A DNA stretch of 64,000 nt. It comes from Paraburkholderia sp. CNPSo 3272 (GTDB lineage: Bacteria; Pseudomonadota; Gammaproteobacteria; Burkholderiales; Burkholderiaceae). A program made the translations under genes and the position numbers. Below, in pieces: positions 32,427-41,933 of this stretch. Numbering within the stretch: the first letter of the stretch is position 1; every line of letters begins with the position of its first letter. The stretch is from contig NZ_JAMBPQ010000028.1 of assembly GCF_024206495.1 (NCBI RefSeq), positions 26,559 to 90,558 of the forward strand. Direction: 5' to 3'. The notes under the pieces are model-generated. The model worked only from the letters and a program-made list of their open reading frames with translations, did no database searches and was not told the origin of the DNA.

Positions 32427-32644
32427 TTCGATAACCTTGAGGCGGGCGCGCTGCGCACGAAAGCGCACACTCTGACGTTTGGGCGGCTCGATGCCGCTTT
32501 GAAATCGCTCGATGCTGCCTGGCTGACGCCGCTGCACGAAGCGCGGCGGTCCTCACCCGCTCGGGACGTTTGCTTTACCATGACCGTTTGCCGCGGCAGG
32601 CGCTGCTGAAACACCGAAGCCGCATCCCACGCCAACGGGCACGC

Positions 32645-33817
32645 ATGAAACAGGAACATTTCGATTATCGCACGGGCATCCTCGGCTCACCGTCCGAGGT
32701 CGACGCCGCCGAATGGAACGCGCTGCTCGCGCGTCAGGCGCAGCCTACGCCCTTTTTGCGCCACGAATTCCTCGCGGCGCTCGACGCCACGCGCTGCACC
32801 ACGCCGAACGAGGGCTGGGCCGCCCAATTCGTCACGCTAACCGACACGCGCACGGGGCGCCTCGCCGCCGCCGCGCCCGTGTACCTGAAGGGCCACTCGT
32901 ACGGCGAGTACGTGTTCGACTGGGCTTGGGCCGACGCGTACAAGCGCAACGGCCTCGAGTACTACCCGAAGCTCCTGTGCGCCGTGCCGTTCACGCCGGT
33001 GCAGGGCACCCGCCTGATCGCCGCCGACGCGACTGCGCGCCGCCATCTGGCCGCGACGCTGCTCGCCTTCGCCGAGCAGGCCGACGTCTCGTCGCTGCAC
33101 GTGCTCTTTCCGACCACGGAGGACGCCGAGGCGCTGACCGACCTTGGCATGATGCAGCGCGAAGGCGTGCAGTTTCACTGGCTCAACGACGGCTATCGCG
33201 ACTTCGAGGACTTCCTCTCCACGCTGGAGCAGAAGAAGCGCAAGAACATCCGCGCGGAACGCCGCAAGGTGCACGACGCGGGCGTGACCATGCGGCGTGT
33301 GCGCGGCGAGGACATCACCGATACCGAGTGGCGCTTTTTCAGCCGCTGCTACCGGCAAACCTACCGCGAGCATTTCTCTTCGCCGTACCTGAATCTCGAC
33401 TTCTTCCGCATGATCGGCGAAACGATGCCGGAGAATCTGCTGCTCGTGATCGCCGAGCGAGAAGGCAAGCCGATCGCGAGTTCGCTCGTGGTCTGGCAGC
33501 GCGGTGAGAATGGCCAGGGCGGCACGCTCTATGGCCGCTACTGGGGCGCGCTCGAACACGTGCCCTGCCTGCACTTCGAGACCGCGTATTATCAGCCGCT
33601 CGAATTCTGCATCGAGGAAAAGCTCGACGTGTTCGAAGGCGGCGCGCAAGGCGAACACAAGATGGCGCGCGGTTTCCTGCCCACCGCCACGCGCTCGGCA
33701 CACTGGCTCGCCCATCCGGCGTTCTCCGATGCCGTGGCGCGCTTTCTCGAGAGCGAGACGAACCACATTCACGCCTACATGCACGAGCTCAATGAGCGCA
33801 ATCCGTTTCGTGCGTGA
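32645..33817 (+). CDS. FemAB/GNAT-fold acyltransferase-like protein (DUF482)
   Basis: A 390-residue cytoplasmic protein of the FemAB-like family, with a double GNAT fold. Recognisable segments are TPFLRHEFLAALDAT, FDWAWADAYKRNGLEYYPKLLCAVPFTPV, QKKRKNIRAERRKVHDAG, YGRYWGALEHVPCLHFETAYYQPLEFCIE and FEGGAQGEHKMARGFLP. Members probably move an aminoacyl or acetyl group, but no substrate is known. The ATG at 32645 lies 218 bp from the divergent nadE start. The GIY-YIG gene follows by 71 bp. Confidence 0.9.
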   Translation: MKQEHFDYRTGILGSPSEVDAAEWNALLARQAQPTPFLRHEFLAALDATRCTTPNEGWAAQFVTLTDTRTGRLAAAAPVYLKGHSYGEYVFDWAWADAYKRNGLEYYPKLLCAVPFTPVQGTRLIAADATARRHLAATLLAFAEQADVSSLHVLFPTTEDAEALTDLGMMQREGVQFHWLNDGYRDFEDFLSTLEQKKRKNIRAERRKVHDAGVTMRRVRGEDITDTEWRFFSRCYRQTYREHFSSPYLNLDFFRMIGETMPENLLLVIAEREGKPIASSLVVWQRGENGQGGTLYGRYWGALEHVPCLHFETAYYQPLEFCIEEKLDVFEGGAQGEHKMARGFLPTATRSAHWLAHPAFSDAVARFLESETNHIHAYMHELNERNPFRA

Positions 33818-33888
33818 TTCATCCGTAAAACGCGCGCACGACGTGTCCTGAAACGCCCACGCCGATCACGATCATCGCATCCAGAACT

Positions 33889-34233
33889 ATGCCGTGGTTC
33901 CTCTACATGCTCGAATGCGCCGACGGCAGCGTCTACACGGGCATTGCCATCGACGTCGCCGCCCGCTTCGCCCAGCACGCGAGCGGCACGGGCGCGCGCT
34001 ACACGCGCTCGCGCAAGCCGGTACAGGTGCTCGCGCAATTCGAGTTCGCCGACCGCGCACGCGCCTCGAGCGCCGAGTACTGGGTCAAGCGCCTCGCCCC
34101 GCGCGAAAAGCGCGCGCTCGCGGCCGGCGCGCGCACGCTCGAATCGGTGCTGCCCCCGCCACCGCCGCCGCCCGGGGAAACGGCCCCGGAAATTCCTCCA
34201 GAAACGTCCCCGGAAACGGCAGCGCCCGAATGA
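33889..34233 (+). CDS. GIY-YIG nuclease-domain protein with Pro-rich tail
   Basis: A 114-residue protein of the UPF0213/YhbQ-like group. The GIY-YIG core is FLYMLECADGSVYTGIAIDVAARFAQH, with the two Tyr, catalytic Arg26 and, further on, Glu in SSAEYWVKRL. Length to residue 87 is the whole family domain; residues 88-114 are a Pro/Glu tail (PPPPPPPGETAPEIPPETS) that is unusual. The E. coli homolog acts on single-stranded or branched DNA. There is no clear ribosome binding site, and the terminator overlaps the stop codon. Confidence 0.9.
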   Translation: MPWFLYMLECADGSVYTGIAIDVAARFAQHASGTGARYTRSRKPVQVLAQFEFADRARASSAEYWVKRLAPREKRALAAGARTLESVLPPPPPPPGETAPEIPPETSPETAAPE

Positions 34234-34267
34234 GCAAACGTCTCGCGGGAAGAGCGTTTGCTCTTTT
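34232..34267 (+). terminator. Rho-independent terminator overlapping a stop codon
   Basis: GAGCAAACG (34232-34240) pairs with CGTTTGCTC (34255-34263), 14-nt loop, then TTTT. It begins inside the TGA of the GIY-YIG gene. Confidence 0.85.
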
Positions 34268-34394
34268 CATCGAACGCGCCGTCTAAATCCTAAAGCCGCC
34301 GCTGGCCTCCGCCGTTATTGCTCACAAGACGCCGGTCCTGGCCCCCGGCGCGCGCTCTCATTTCACCTCGCAAGCCGACGGGGACCGGTGAAGC

Positions 34395-37244
34395 ATGAAG
34401 AGACCCATTAAAACGGAGACGAGCCGGCTTGCCCCCGGTTGGCACGGATTGCGGCGCACGACCGCGGTCCTGCTGCCGCTGTGGCTGCTCGCCGCCGTCA
34501 TGGCGGTGATCGCCGCAGTGAGCCTCGCGATCATGTCGATCCTGCTTGCCTATGTCGCGGGGGAAAGCAGCTGGTCGAAGGGCCAAAAGGACGCTGTCCA
34601 CGCGCTGGAGCGCTACGCGCGCACCGGCGACGAGGCGGACTACCGCACGTTCCTCGCCGGCATTGCCGTGCCGCTCGGCGACCGCGCGGCCAGGCTGGAG
34701 ATGAACCGCGCGCAGCCGGACACCGCGGCGATCCGGCACGGTTTCGAGCTGGGCCGCATCGCGCCCGCCGACATGGACGGCATGACCTGGGGCTACCGCA
34801 CGCTCAAGAACACGCCGTGGATGCGCCCGGCCGTCGCGTTCTGGGAGATCGGCGACCGCTACATTCTGCGTCTTGCCGATACCGGCGAACGCCTGCACGC
34901 GCTCGTGCAGGCGGGCAAACTGCACGCGCCGGAGACCGCGAACCTCGTGCACGAGCTGCGCGAGATCGACAGCCAGCTCGCGCCCATCGAAAGCGGCTTC
35001 TCCCGCTCGCTCGACGACGCGGCGCGCGCCACGCGCTCGCTCCTCACGCTCGCGCTCGCCGCCTCCGCGATCGTGCTGCTCGGCGTGTTCTCGCAATTCA
35101 TCCGCCGCGCGCTCGCGCGCAGCGACCGCCTCGAAGCCGAAGTGCGCAAGAACGAGGAACGCCTCACGCTAGGCTTTGAAGGTATCAACGCCGGACTCTG
35201 GGACTGGGAAGTCGGCAGCCGGCAATGCTACTTCTCGAACTGGCTCTACGAGCAGCTCGGCTACGACGTGGGCACGCGCTTCGAAAGCGACACGGGCCTC
35301 ACCCAGCTCGTCCACCCGGACGACCTCACGCTAGTGCGCCACGCGCTGCGCCAACACCTTGCGCGCGCAACGACTTTCGACGTGGAGTTTCGTCTGCGCA
35401 CGCTCGCGGGCAGCTACTGCTGGTGCCGCGCGCGCGGCCAGGCGGTGCGCGACGCGCGCGGTCGCGCCGTGCGCATGGTCGGTTGCCTGTTCGACATTTC
35501 CGAGCTGAGGACCGCCGAAGCGAAGGCCTATACCGAACGCGAACTGGCTGAGGTCACGCTGGCCTCGATCGGCGAAGCCGTGATTCGCACCGACGAACAC
35601 TCGCGCGTGACCTACTGCAACGCGGTGGCCGAACGCATGCTCGGCCGCGCGGGAGCCGAGATGCTCGCGCAATCGTTCGATGATATCTGCGACCTGCGCA
35701 ACGACGCGCACGAACCGCAGCGCTTCGACCTGATGAATTCGCAGGCGACGGGCAAGCCAGGCGGCGCGAGTCTGCACGTGCTGCGCCCGAACGGCTCGCG
35801 CCTCGCGGTCGACTACTCGGTGTCGAAGCTGCGCGACGCGCAACGCCGCGTGATCGGCACCGTCGTCGTGCTCTACGACGTGAGCGCACTGCGCGAGCAT
35901 GCCGGCCGCCTCGCCTACCAGGCGACCCACGACGAGCTCACCGACATCTACAACCGCCGCGAGTTCGAGCGGCGCCTCGCCGCGTTGCTGGAAGACAGCG
36001 CGAGCGCACCGCCCGGACAGCTGGGTCACGCGGTCATGTTTCTCGACCTCGACCAGTTCAAGGTCGTCAACGACACCTGCGGCCACTCGACCGGCGACGA
36101 GTTGATCCGCCAGGTCTGCCGCGTGCTCAAGAGCGAGCTGCGCGGGGAAGACGTCATTGCGCGCCTGGGCGGCGACGAATTCGGCGTCGTGCTGCCCCAC
36201 TGCACGGCGGCGCACGCGTCGCTGCTCGCGGAGAACCTGCGCGCGGGCATTGCCGCGATCCGCTTCACGGGCGCCGGGCGCATCGTGCAGACGAGCGTGA
36301 GCATCGGCCTCGTCGGCGAGGCGGCGGGGCTCGTTTCCGTGAAGGAGGTGATGAAGGCCGCGGACGTGGCGTGCTACATGGCAAAGAAAAAAGGCCGCAA
36401 CCGCGTGCACCGCTTTCGCTATGACGACGAGGAACTCTCGCAAACGCACGCGCAGATGGCATGGGTCTCCGACATCAAGGCGGCGCTCGAGAACGGCCAG
36501 TTCTGCCTCTTCGGCCAGAAGATCCTCTCGCTCGCGCAGTCGTCCACATCGGCATCGGCGGCCGACGACACGCACGTCGAACTGCTGTTGCGCATGCAGT
36601 CCGCCTCAGGCGCGCTCGTCGAGCCTTCCGCGTTCATCGGCGCGGCCGAGCGCTTCGACCTCATGCCAGCCATCGACCGCTGGGTGATCGCGAGCGCGTT
36701 CGCGATGATCGCCGAAGGCACGCACGATTACGGCACCTGGTCGATCAACCTCTCGGGCGCCTCGCTCGGCGACGAACAGCTCGCCGACTATATCGAGGAG
36801 CAGCAGCGCATCTGGTCGATCCCGTTCGAGCGCGTGTGCTTCGAGATCACCGAAACCGCTGCCATCACGAACCTGAACGAGGCGATCACCCTCATCGAAC
36901 GCCTGCGTGCGCAGGGCTGCCGCTTCGCGCTCGACGACTTCGGCGCGGGCATGTCGTCGTTCAACTACCTCAAGCATCTGCACGTCGACTATCTGAAGAT
37001 CGACGGCAGCTTCATACGCGGCATCGTCGACAGTCCGCTGGACCAGGCCATCGTGCGATCGATCAATCAGGTCGCCCACGCGGCGGGCAAGCTGACGATC
37101 GCCGAATGCGTGGAGGACGCCGCCATCGTGGACTGGATGATCGCGATGGGCGTGGACTACGCGCAGGGCTACGGCGTGGGCAGACCCGCGCGGCTCGACA
37201 TCCTGCGCGGACCCGAACTGCGCGACGTTGCCGAAGTGGGTTGA
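34395..37244 (+). CDS. Membrane PAS-PAS-GGDEF-EAL protein
   Basis: A 949-residue cyclic di-GMP enzyme. TM1 is about 24-55, a periplasmic part about 56-212 with helices follows, and TM2 is about 214-236. PAS/PAC domains lie at about 255-375 and 378-500. GGDEF is about 510-675 with an intact active site GGDEF at 592-596 and RxxD inhibitory site (RGED, nine before). The EAL domain (690-940) has ELL at 729-731 instead of EAL, but keeps NLSG, EITE, LDDFGAG, KID and the Glu in AECVED (usually AEGVET). Both activities may therefore exist; phosphodiesterase activity is less certain. The start lies 161 bp after the GIY-YIG stop. Confidence 0.92.
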   Translation: MKRPIKTETSRLAPGWHGLRRTTAVLLPLWLLAAVMAVIAAVSLAIMSILLAYVAGESSWSKGQKDAVHALERYARTGDEADYRTFLAGIAVPLGDRAARLEMNRAQPDTAAIRHGFELGRIAPADMDGMTWGYRTLKNTPWMRPAVAFWEIGDRYILRLADTGERLHALVQAGKLHAPETANLVHELREIDSQLAPIESGFSRSLDDAARATRSLLTLALAASAIVLLGVFSQFIRRALARSDRLEAEVRKNEERLTLGFEGINAGLWDWEVGSRQCYFSNWLYEQLGYDVGTRFESDTGLTQLVHPDDLTLVRHALRQHLARATTFDVEFRLRTLAGSYCWCRARGQAVRDARGRAVRMVGCLFDISELRTAEAKAYTERELAEVTLASIGEAVIRTDEHSRVTYCNAVAERMLGRAGAEMLAQSFDDICDLRNDAHEPQRFDLMNSQATGKPGGASLHVLRPNGSRLAVDYSVSKLRDAQRRVIGTVVVLYDVSALREHAGRLAYQATHDELTDIYNRREFERRLAALLEDSASAPPGQLGHAVMFLDLDQFKVVNDTCGHSTGDELIRQVCRVLKSELRGEDVIARLGGDEFGVVLPHCTAAHASLLAENLRAGIAAIRFTGAGRIVQTSVSIGLVGEAAGLVSVKEVMKAADVACYMAKKKGRNRVHRFRYDDEELSQTHAQMAWVSDIKAALENGQFCLFGQKILSLAQSSTSASAADDTHVELLLRMQSASGALVEPSAFIGAAERFDLMPAIDRWVIASAFAMIAEGTHDYGTWSINLSGASLGDEQLADYIEEQQRIWSIPFERVCFEITETAAITNLNEAITLIERLRAQGCRFALDDFGAGMSSFNYLKHLHVDYLKIDGSFIRGIVDSPLDQAIVRSINQVAHAAGKLTIAECVEDAAIVDWMIAMGVDYAQGYGVGRPARLDILRGPELRDVAEVG

Positions 37245-37256
37245 TCGGGCGCCATG

Positions 37257-37293
37257 AAAAAACCGCACGACCCTGACAGGCACGTGCGGTTTT
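37257..37293. terminator. Bidirectional terminator
   Basis: AAAACCGCACG (37259-37269) pairs with CGTGCGGTTTT (37283-37293), 13-nt loop; A-tract on the left and T-tract on the right. It serves the GGDEF-EAL gene and ppa, which converge. Confidence 0.9.
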
Positions 37294-37314
37294 CAATCAG
37301 ACCTGAAGCGCGAT

Positions 37315-37842
37315 TTACTTCTTGAAGTTCGCCACGCCGTCGGTGATTTCCTTGTGGGCGGCTTCGATGCCGACCCAGCCTTCGACCTTGACCCACTTGC
37401 CCTTTTCGAGCGCCTTGTAGTTCTCGAAGAAGTGCTTGATCTGGTCCTTCAGGTACTCGGGCACGTCGTCGAGCGACTTGAGATTGGCCGTCATCGGGCA
37501 GACCTTGTCGTGCGGGACGGCGATCAGCTTCGCGTCGACGCCCGACTCGTCGGTCATCTGCAGCATGCCGAGCGCGCGCGAGCGCACGACCGAGCCAGCC
37601 AGCAGCGGGAACGGCGTGATCACGAGCACGTCGACCGGGTCGCCGTCGCCGGAGAGCGTCTGCGGAATGAAGCCGTAGTTCACGGGATAGCGCATGCCCG
37701 TGCCGACGAAACGGTCGACGACGAGCAGGCCCAGGTCCTTGTCGGCTTCGTATTTCACCGGATCGCTTTGCGCGGGAATCTCGATGATCACGTTGAAGTC
37801 TTGCGGCAGATCCTTGCCGGCGGGGACATTTGCAAAGCTCAT
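37315..37842 (-). CDS. ppa: Inorganic pyrophosphatase (family I)
   Basis: A 175-residue hexameric cytoplasmic enzyme that hydrolyses PPi to two phosphates with Mg2+, pulling biosynthetic reactions forward. The signature GDGDPVDVLVITPFPL supplies metal-binding Asp residues; ADKDLGLLVVDRFVG and MRYPVNYGFIPQTL are also typical. ATG 37842 (MSFANVPAGKDLPQDFNVIIE) is chosen because the family begins there; an ATG at 37899 adds 19 unrelated residues. It is monocistronic and shares its terminator with the gene opposite. Confidence 0.96.
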   Translation of the reverse strand: MSFANVPAGKDLPQDFNVIIEIPAQSDPVKYEADKDLGLLVVDRFVGTGMRYPVNYGFIPQTLSGDGDPVDVLVITPFPLLAGSVVRSRALGMLQMTDESGVDAKLIAVPHDKVCPMTANLKSLDDVPEYLKDQIKHFFENYKALEKGKWVKVEGWVGIEAAHKEITDGVANFKK

Positions 37843-38146
37843 GAGCGCTCTCTGTTGATAAGGGAAAACCGACGGTTCGCGCGGAAAACTGGCGCGCAAC
37901 CGGACGTTGGAGGATGGACGCCATTATAGCCAATCGGCCAGGGCGGCCGGCAGTTCGGCCCAGGGCTTTCCCGCACCCAGATGAAGCGCCTGCTGAATTC
38001 CTGCGTGCAGCGCCTGCAATTGGCGCGATAATCGACCTGCCGGCGCGGCCCTCCATCGCGATCCCGAGCTACGCTTCGGCGACGTTTCCCGTTTTGCGTT
38101 TCCCTCGTTTCACCCCCGCTTCACTCCCTATTTACGAGGCGCATGC

Positions 38147-39586
38147 ATGGAAGAAGCGAAGCACTTCATCGGCGGCGAATGGCAATCGCCGGCCAGCGGC
38201 GAGACGCTCGCCGCGATCGATCCCTCCACCGGCCAGCCCTTCGCGCAGCTTGCGCGCGGCAATGCAACCGACATCGACTCGGCCGTCACGGCCGCACGCA
38301 ACGCCTTCGAAGGCGCCTGGGGCGCACTGAGCGCCGCTGAGCGCGGGCGACTGCTGTTCGCGCTCTCGGGCCTCGTCGGCCAGCACAAGGAAGCACTCGC
38401 GCAGCTCGAAGCGCGCGACACCGGCAAGCCGCTCAAGCAGGCGCGCGCCGACGCCACCGCGCTCGCGCGCTATTTCGAGTTCTACGCGGGCGCCGCCGAC
38501 AAGCTGCACGGCGAAACGCTGCCCTACCAGGCCGGCTACACGGTGCTCACGGTGCGCGAGCCGCACGGCGTGACGGGCCACATCGTGCCCTGGAATTATC
38601 CGATGCAGATCTTCGGCCGCAGCGTGGGCGCGGCGCTCGCCACCGGTAACGCGTGCGTGGTGAAGCCCGCCGAGGACGCCTGCGTGTCGCTGCTGCGCGT
38701 GGCCGAACTCGCGCGCGAAGCCGGTCTGCCCGCCGGCGCGCTCAACATCGTCACCGGGCTCGGGCATGAGGCGGGCGCGGCGCTCTCCTCGCATCCCGGC
38801 ATCGACCACATCTCGTTCACGGGCTCGCCGCAAACGGGCAAGCTCGTCGCGCAGATGGCCGCCGAACACCACGTGCCCGTCACGCTCGAACTGGGCGGCA
38901 AGTCGCCGCAAATCGTCTTCGCCGATGCCGATTTCGACGCCGCGCTGCCCGTGCTCGTCGCCGCCATCGTGCAGAACGCGGGGCAGACCTGTTCGGCGGG
39001 CAGCCGCGTGCTGATCGAGCGCGGCGCCTACGAGCCGCTCATCGACCGGCTCGCCGCGTCGTTCGGCAAGTTGCGCGTGGGCCCGGCCAGTGCCGATCTC
39101 GACTGCGGCCCGCTCATCAACGAGAAGCAGCGCCAGCGCGTGCGCGGCTTTCTCGACGAAGCGGCCGCGAGCCGCATCGCCACGGCGGCGAGCGGCCGGC
39201 TCGAAGCCGATGCGCCCAGCGGCGGCTTCTACGAGGTCCCGACGCTCCTGCGCGACGTGCCGCCGCAAAGCCGCCTCGCCCAGGAGGAAGTGTTCGGCCC
39301 GGTGCTCGCGGCCATGCCCTTCGAGAGCGAGGAAGAAGCGCTCGCGCTCGCCAACGGCACGCCTTACGGCCTCGTCGCCGGCATCTGGACGCGCGACGGC
39401 GCACGCCAGATGCGTCTCGCCCGGCGCGTGCGCGCGGGCCAGGTGTTCGTCAACAACTACGGCGCGGGCGGCGGCGTCGAATTGCCGTTCGGCGGCACGC
39501 GGCACTCGGGACACGGGCGCGAAAAAGGCTTCGAAGCGCTCTATGGCTTCACAGTGCTCAAGACGATTGCGATCCGGCACGGCTGA
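38147..39586 (+). CDS. NAD(P)-dependent aldehyde dehydrogenase
   Basis: A 479-residue ALDH-superfamily enzyme that oxidises an aldehyde to a carboxylate. The catalytic Cys is in QNAGQTCSAGSR and the general-base Glu in LELGGKSP; the NAD loop is FTGSPQTGK and the substrate channel begins PWNYPMQIF. The first residues MEEAKHFIGGEW fit betaine-aldehyde/semialdehyde-type members. The substrate is unknown. It starts an apparent operon with an SDR (31 bp gap) and an MFS importer, so it probably belongs to a sugar or alcohol degradation route. Confidence 0.95.
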   Translation: MEEAKHFIGGEWQSPASGETLAAIDPSTGQPFAQLARGNATDIDSAVTAARNAFEGAWGALSAAERGRLLFALSGLVGQHKEALAQLEARDTGKPLKQARADATALARYFEFYAGAADKLHGETLPYQAGYTVLTVREPHGVTGHIVPWNYPMQIFGRSVGAALATGNACVVKPAEDACVSLLRVAELAREAGLPAGALNIVTGLGHEAGAALSSHPGIDHISFTGSPQTGKLVAQMAAEHHVPVTLELGGKSPQIVFADADFDAALPVLVAAIVQNAGQTCSAGSRVLIERGAYEPLIDRLAASFGKLRVGPASADLDCGPLINEKQRQRVRGFLDEAAASRIATAASGRLEADAPSGGFYEVPTLLRDVPPQSRLAQEEVFGPVLAAMPFESEEEALALANGTPYGLVAGIWTRDGARQMRLARRVRAGQVFVNNYGAGGGVELPFGGTRHSGHGREKGFEALYGFTVLKTIAIRHG

Positions 39587-39616
39587 ATCATGTCGATAAA
39601 CATAAGCGGAGACATC

Positions 39617-40375
39617 ATGCGACTCAAAGGCAAGACGGCCGTCGTGACCGGCGCCGGCTCCGGCTTCGGCGAAGGGATAGCCAAGACCTATGCGCGCGAA
39701 GGCGCGAACGTCGTCATCAACGATCTGAACGGCGAAGCCGCCGAGCGCGTGGCGAGCGAGATTGCGCTTGCAGGCGGCAAGGCCATCGCTGTGCATGGGG
39801 ACATCACACGCGAAGCCGACTGGCACACGCTACGCGAAGCGGCAATCGAAGACTTCGGCAGCGTGCAGATCGTCGTCAACAACGCGGGCACCACGCATCG
39901 CAACAAGCCCGTGCTCGAAGTGAGCGAAGCGGAGTTCGACCGCGTGTACGCGGTCAACGTGAAGGGTCTCTACTGGAGCGTGCGCGCCTTCGTGCCGCAC
40001 TTTCGCGAGCGCGGCGGCGGCGCGTTCGTCAATATCGCTTCGACGGCCGGCATCCGGCCCCGACCCGGGCTCGTCTGGTACAACGGCAGCAAGGGCGCGA
40101 TGATCGTCGCCAGCAAGGCGCTCGCCGCCGAGCTGGGCCCCGACCAGATCCGCGTGAACTGCGTGAATCCCGTGATCGGCGATACGGGCCTCACGGGGGA
40201 GTTCATGGGCGTGCCCGACACGCCCGAGAACCGCCAGCGCTTCGTCGCGACCATTCCGCTCGGGCGCTTTTCCACGCCGCAGGACGTCGCCAACGCGTGT
40301 CTCTATCTCGCCTCGGATGAGGCGGCGTTCATCACCGGCACCTGCATCGAAGTGGATGGCGGGCGCTGCGTGTAG
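39617..40375 (+). CDS. Short-chain dehydrogenase/reductase
   Basis: A 252-residue classical SDR. The cofactor site is TGAGSGFGEGIA, NNAG appears as VVNNAGTTHRN, and the catalytic set is Ser (NIASTAGIRPRPG), Tyr-x-x-x-Lys (YNGSKGAM). The C-terminal ITGTCIEVDGGRCV is typical of FabG-like and glucose-dehydrogenase-like members. An Asp at the end of beta2 (INDLNGE) favours NAD. ATG 39617 has GGAG five bases before it; ATG 39590 is less likely. It is probably coupled with the ALDH: one oxidises the alcohol, the other the aldehyde. Confidence 0.94.
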   Translation: MRLKGKTAVVTGAGSGFGEGIAKTYAREGANVVINDLNGEAAERVASEIALAGGKAIAVHGDITREADWHTLREAAIEDFGSVQIVVNNAGTTHRNKPVLEVSEAEFDRVYAVNVKGLYWSVRAFVPHFRERGGGAFVNIASTAGIRPRPGLVWYNGSKGAMIVASKALAAELGPDQIRVNCVNPVIGDTGLTGEFMGVPDTPENRQRFVATIPLGRFSTPQDVANACLYLASDEAAFITGTCIEVDGGRCV

Positions 40376-40526
40376 TCGCGCCCGCTAGCTGACCGATCGG
40401 TGTTTTCCCCGACAGATACGCGCCGTCGCGCCACGGCGGCACGTATAGAATGGTCGTGCTTTCGCGTCGAATACCCGCCATAACAAGGCGGCAATACAAC
40501 AAGCACGACCGAGATTTGGAGACACC

Positions 40527-41846
40527 ATGGCAAGTCCAGCGAATCATCTGCCGCAAGCGGGAGCGGGCGCCCCGCCCTCCGCCTTCGAAGAAGCCACGTA
40601 CCGCAAAGTCGCGTGGCGCCTCATTCCGCTTCTCATGCTGTGTTACGTGGTCGCGTATCTGGACCGCGTCAACGTGGGCTTCGCCAAGCTGCAGATGAGT
40701 TCGGCGCTCAATCTCTCCGACGCGGTCTATGGCTTCGGAGCAGGTATTTTCTTCGTCGGCTACTTTCTGTTCGAAGTGCCAAGCAATATCATCCTGCATC
40801 GCGTGGGCGCACGCGTGTGGATCGCGCGCATCATGGTCACGTGGGGCCTCGTCTCGATCCTGACGATGTTCGTCACCACGCCCACCATGTTCTACGTGAT
40901 GCGCTTTCTGCTCGGCCTGTGCGAGGCGGGCTTCTTCCCCGGCATCATCCTCTATCTCACCTACTGGTATCCGGCGCACCGCCGCGGGCGCATGACCACG
41001 TGGTTCATGACGGCCATCGCGCTGTCGGGCGTGATCGGCGGTCCGGTGTCGGGCTGGATTCTCAAGTCCTTCGACGGCGCGAACGGCTGGCAAGGCTGGC
41101 AGTGGCTGTTCCTGCTCGAAGGGCTGCCTTCGGTGATGGTCGGCGTGCTGGTGTTCTTCGTGCTCGACGACCGCATCGGCAAAGCCAGGTGGCTCACGGA
41201 AGAAGAGCGCGCGCTGCTCGAGCGCAACATCGCCGCTGAAGATGCCACCAAGGAGGACCCGCCGATCATGACGGTGCTCACGAGCGCGCGCGTGCTGGTG
41301 ATGAGCCTCACCTACTTCTCGTTCGTGATGGGCCTCTACGGCGTGAGCTTCTGGCTGCCCACCATCATCAAGGCAACGGGCGTGAAAGACGCGCTCACCA
41401 TCGGCCTGCTTTCGGCGATTCCGTTCGCCGCGGCCGTGGTCGGCATGGTGCTGGTGGCAAAGAGCGCCGACCGCACACGCGAGCGCCGCTGGCATATCGC
41501 CGTGCCGGCCGCCATCGGCGCGCTCGGCCTCGTGCTGTCCGTCACGTGGGCGCACGACACCACGCTCGCCATGACGGCGCTCACCATCGCGACGATGGGC
41601 ATTCTCACCACGCTGCCGCTGTTCTGGAGCCTGCCCACGGCCTGGCTCGCGGGCACGGGCGCGGCGGCCGGCATCGCGCTCATCAACTCGATCGGCAATC
41701 TCGCGGGCTTCCTGAGCCCGTATGCGGTGGGCTGGCTCAAAGAGGCCACCAAGGCCAACGATTCGGGCATGTACATGCTCGCGGCGTTCATGATCCTCGG
41801 CGGTTTGCTCGCGCTTTCGGCGCCAGCGAAACTCGTGAACCGCTAA
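40527..41846 (+). CDS. MFS transporter, anion:cation symporter (ACS) family
   Basis: A 439-residue inner-membrane importer with 12 predicted segments. ACS features: YRKVAWRLIPLLMLCYVVAYLDRVNVGFAKLQM in TM1, and the loop ARVWIARIMVTWGLVS. Relatives take up organic acids such as hexuronates, galactarate, tartrate or phthalate. It follows the SDR by 151 bp with GGAG before the ATG. The cluster (ALDH, SDR, ACS importer) suggests import and oxidation of a sugar acid-like compound; no regulator is adjacent. Confidence 0.93.
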   Translation: MASPANHLPQAGAGAPPSAFEEATYRKVAWRLIPLLMLCYVVAYLDRVNVGFAKLQMSSALNLSDAVYGFGAGIFFVGYFLFEVPSNIILHRVGARVWIARIMVTWGLVSILTMFVTTPTMFYVMRFLLGLCEAGFFPGIILYLTYWYPAHRRGRMTTWFMTAIALSGVIGGPVSGWILKSFDGANGWQGWQWLFLLEGLPSVMVGVLVFFVLDDRIGKARWLTEEERALLERNIAAEDATKEDPPIMTVLTSARVLVMSLTYFSFVMGLYGVSFWLPTIIKATGVKDALTIGLLSAIPFAAAVVGMVLVAKSADRTRERRWHIAVPAAIGALGLVLSVTWAHDTTLAMTALTIATMGILTTLPLFWSLPTAWLAGTGAAAGIALINSIGNLAGFLSPYAVGWLKEATKANDSGMYMLAAFMILGGLLALSAPAKLVNR

Positions 41847-41870
41847 CCGCGTTACGGCTTAAGCCAAAAC

Positions 41871-41902
41871 AAACGGCCGCCTGTTTTGCAGGCGGCCGTT
41901 TT
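41871..41902. terminator. Bidirectional terminator
   Basis: AAACGGCCGCCTG (41871-41883) pairs with CAGGCGGCCGTTT (41889-41901), loop TTTTG. It serves the MFS gene (plus) and hemY (minus), which converge. Confidence 0.9.
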
Positions 41903-41933
41903 CGTTGCAGCTTCGGATTCGTGGCGGGCTGCT

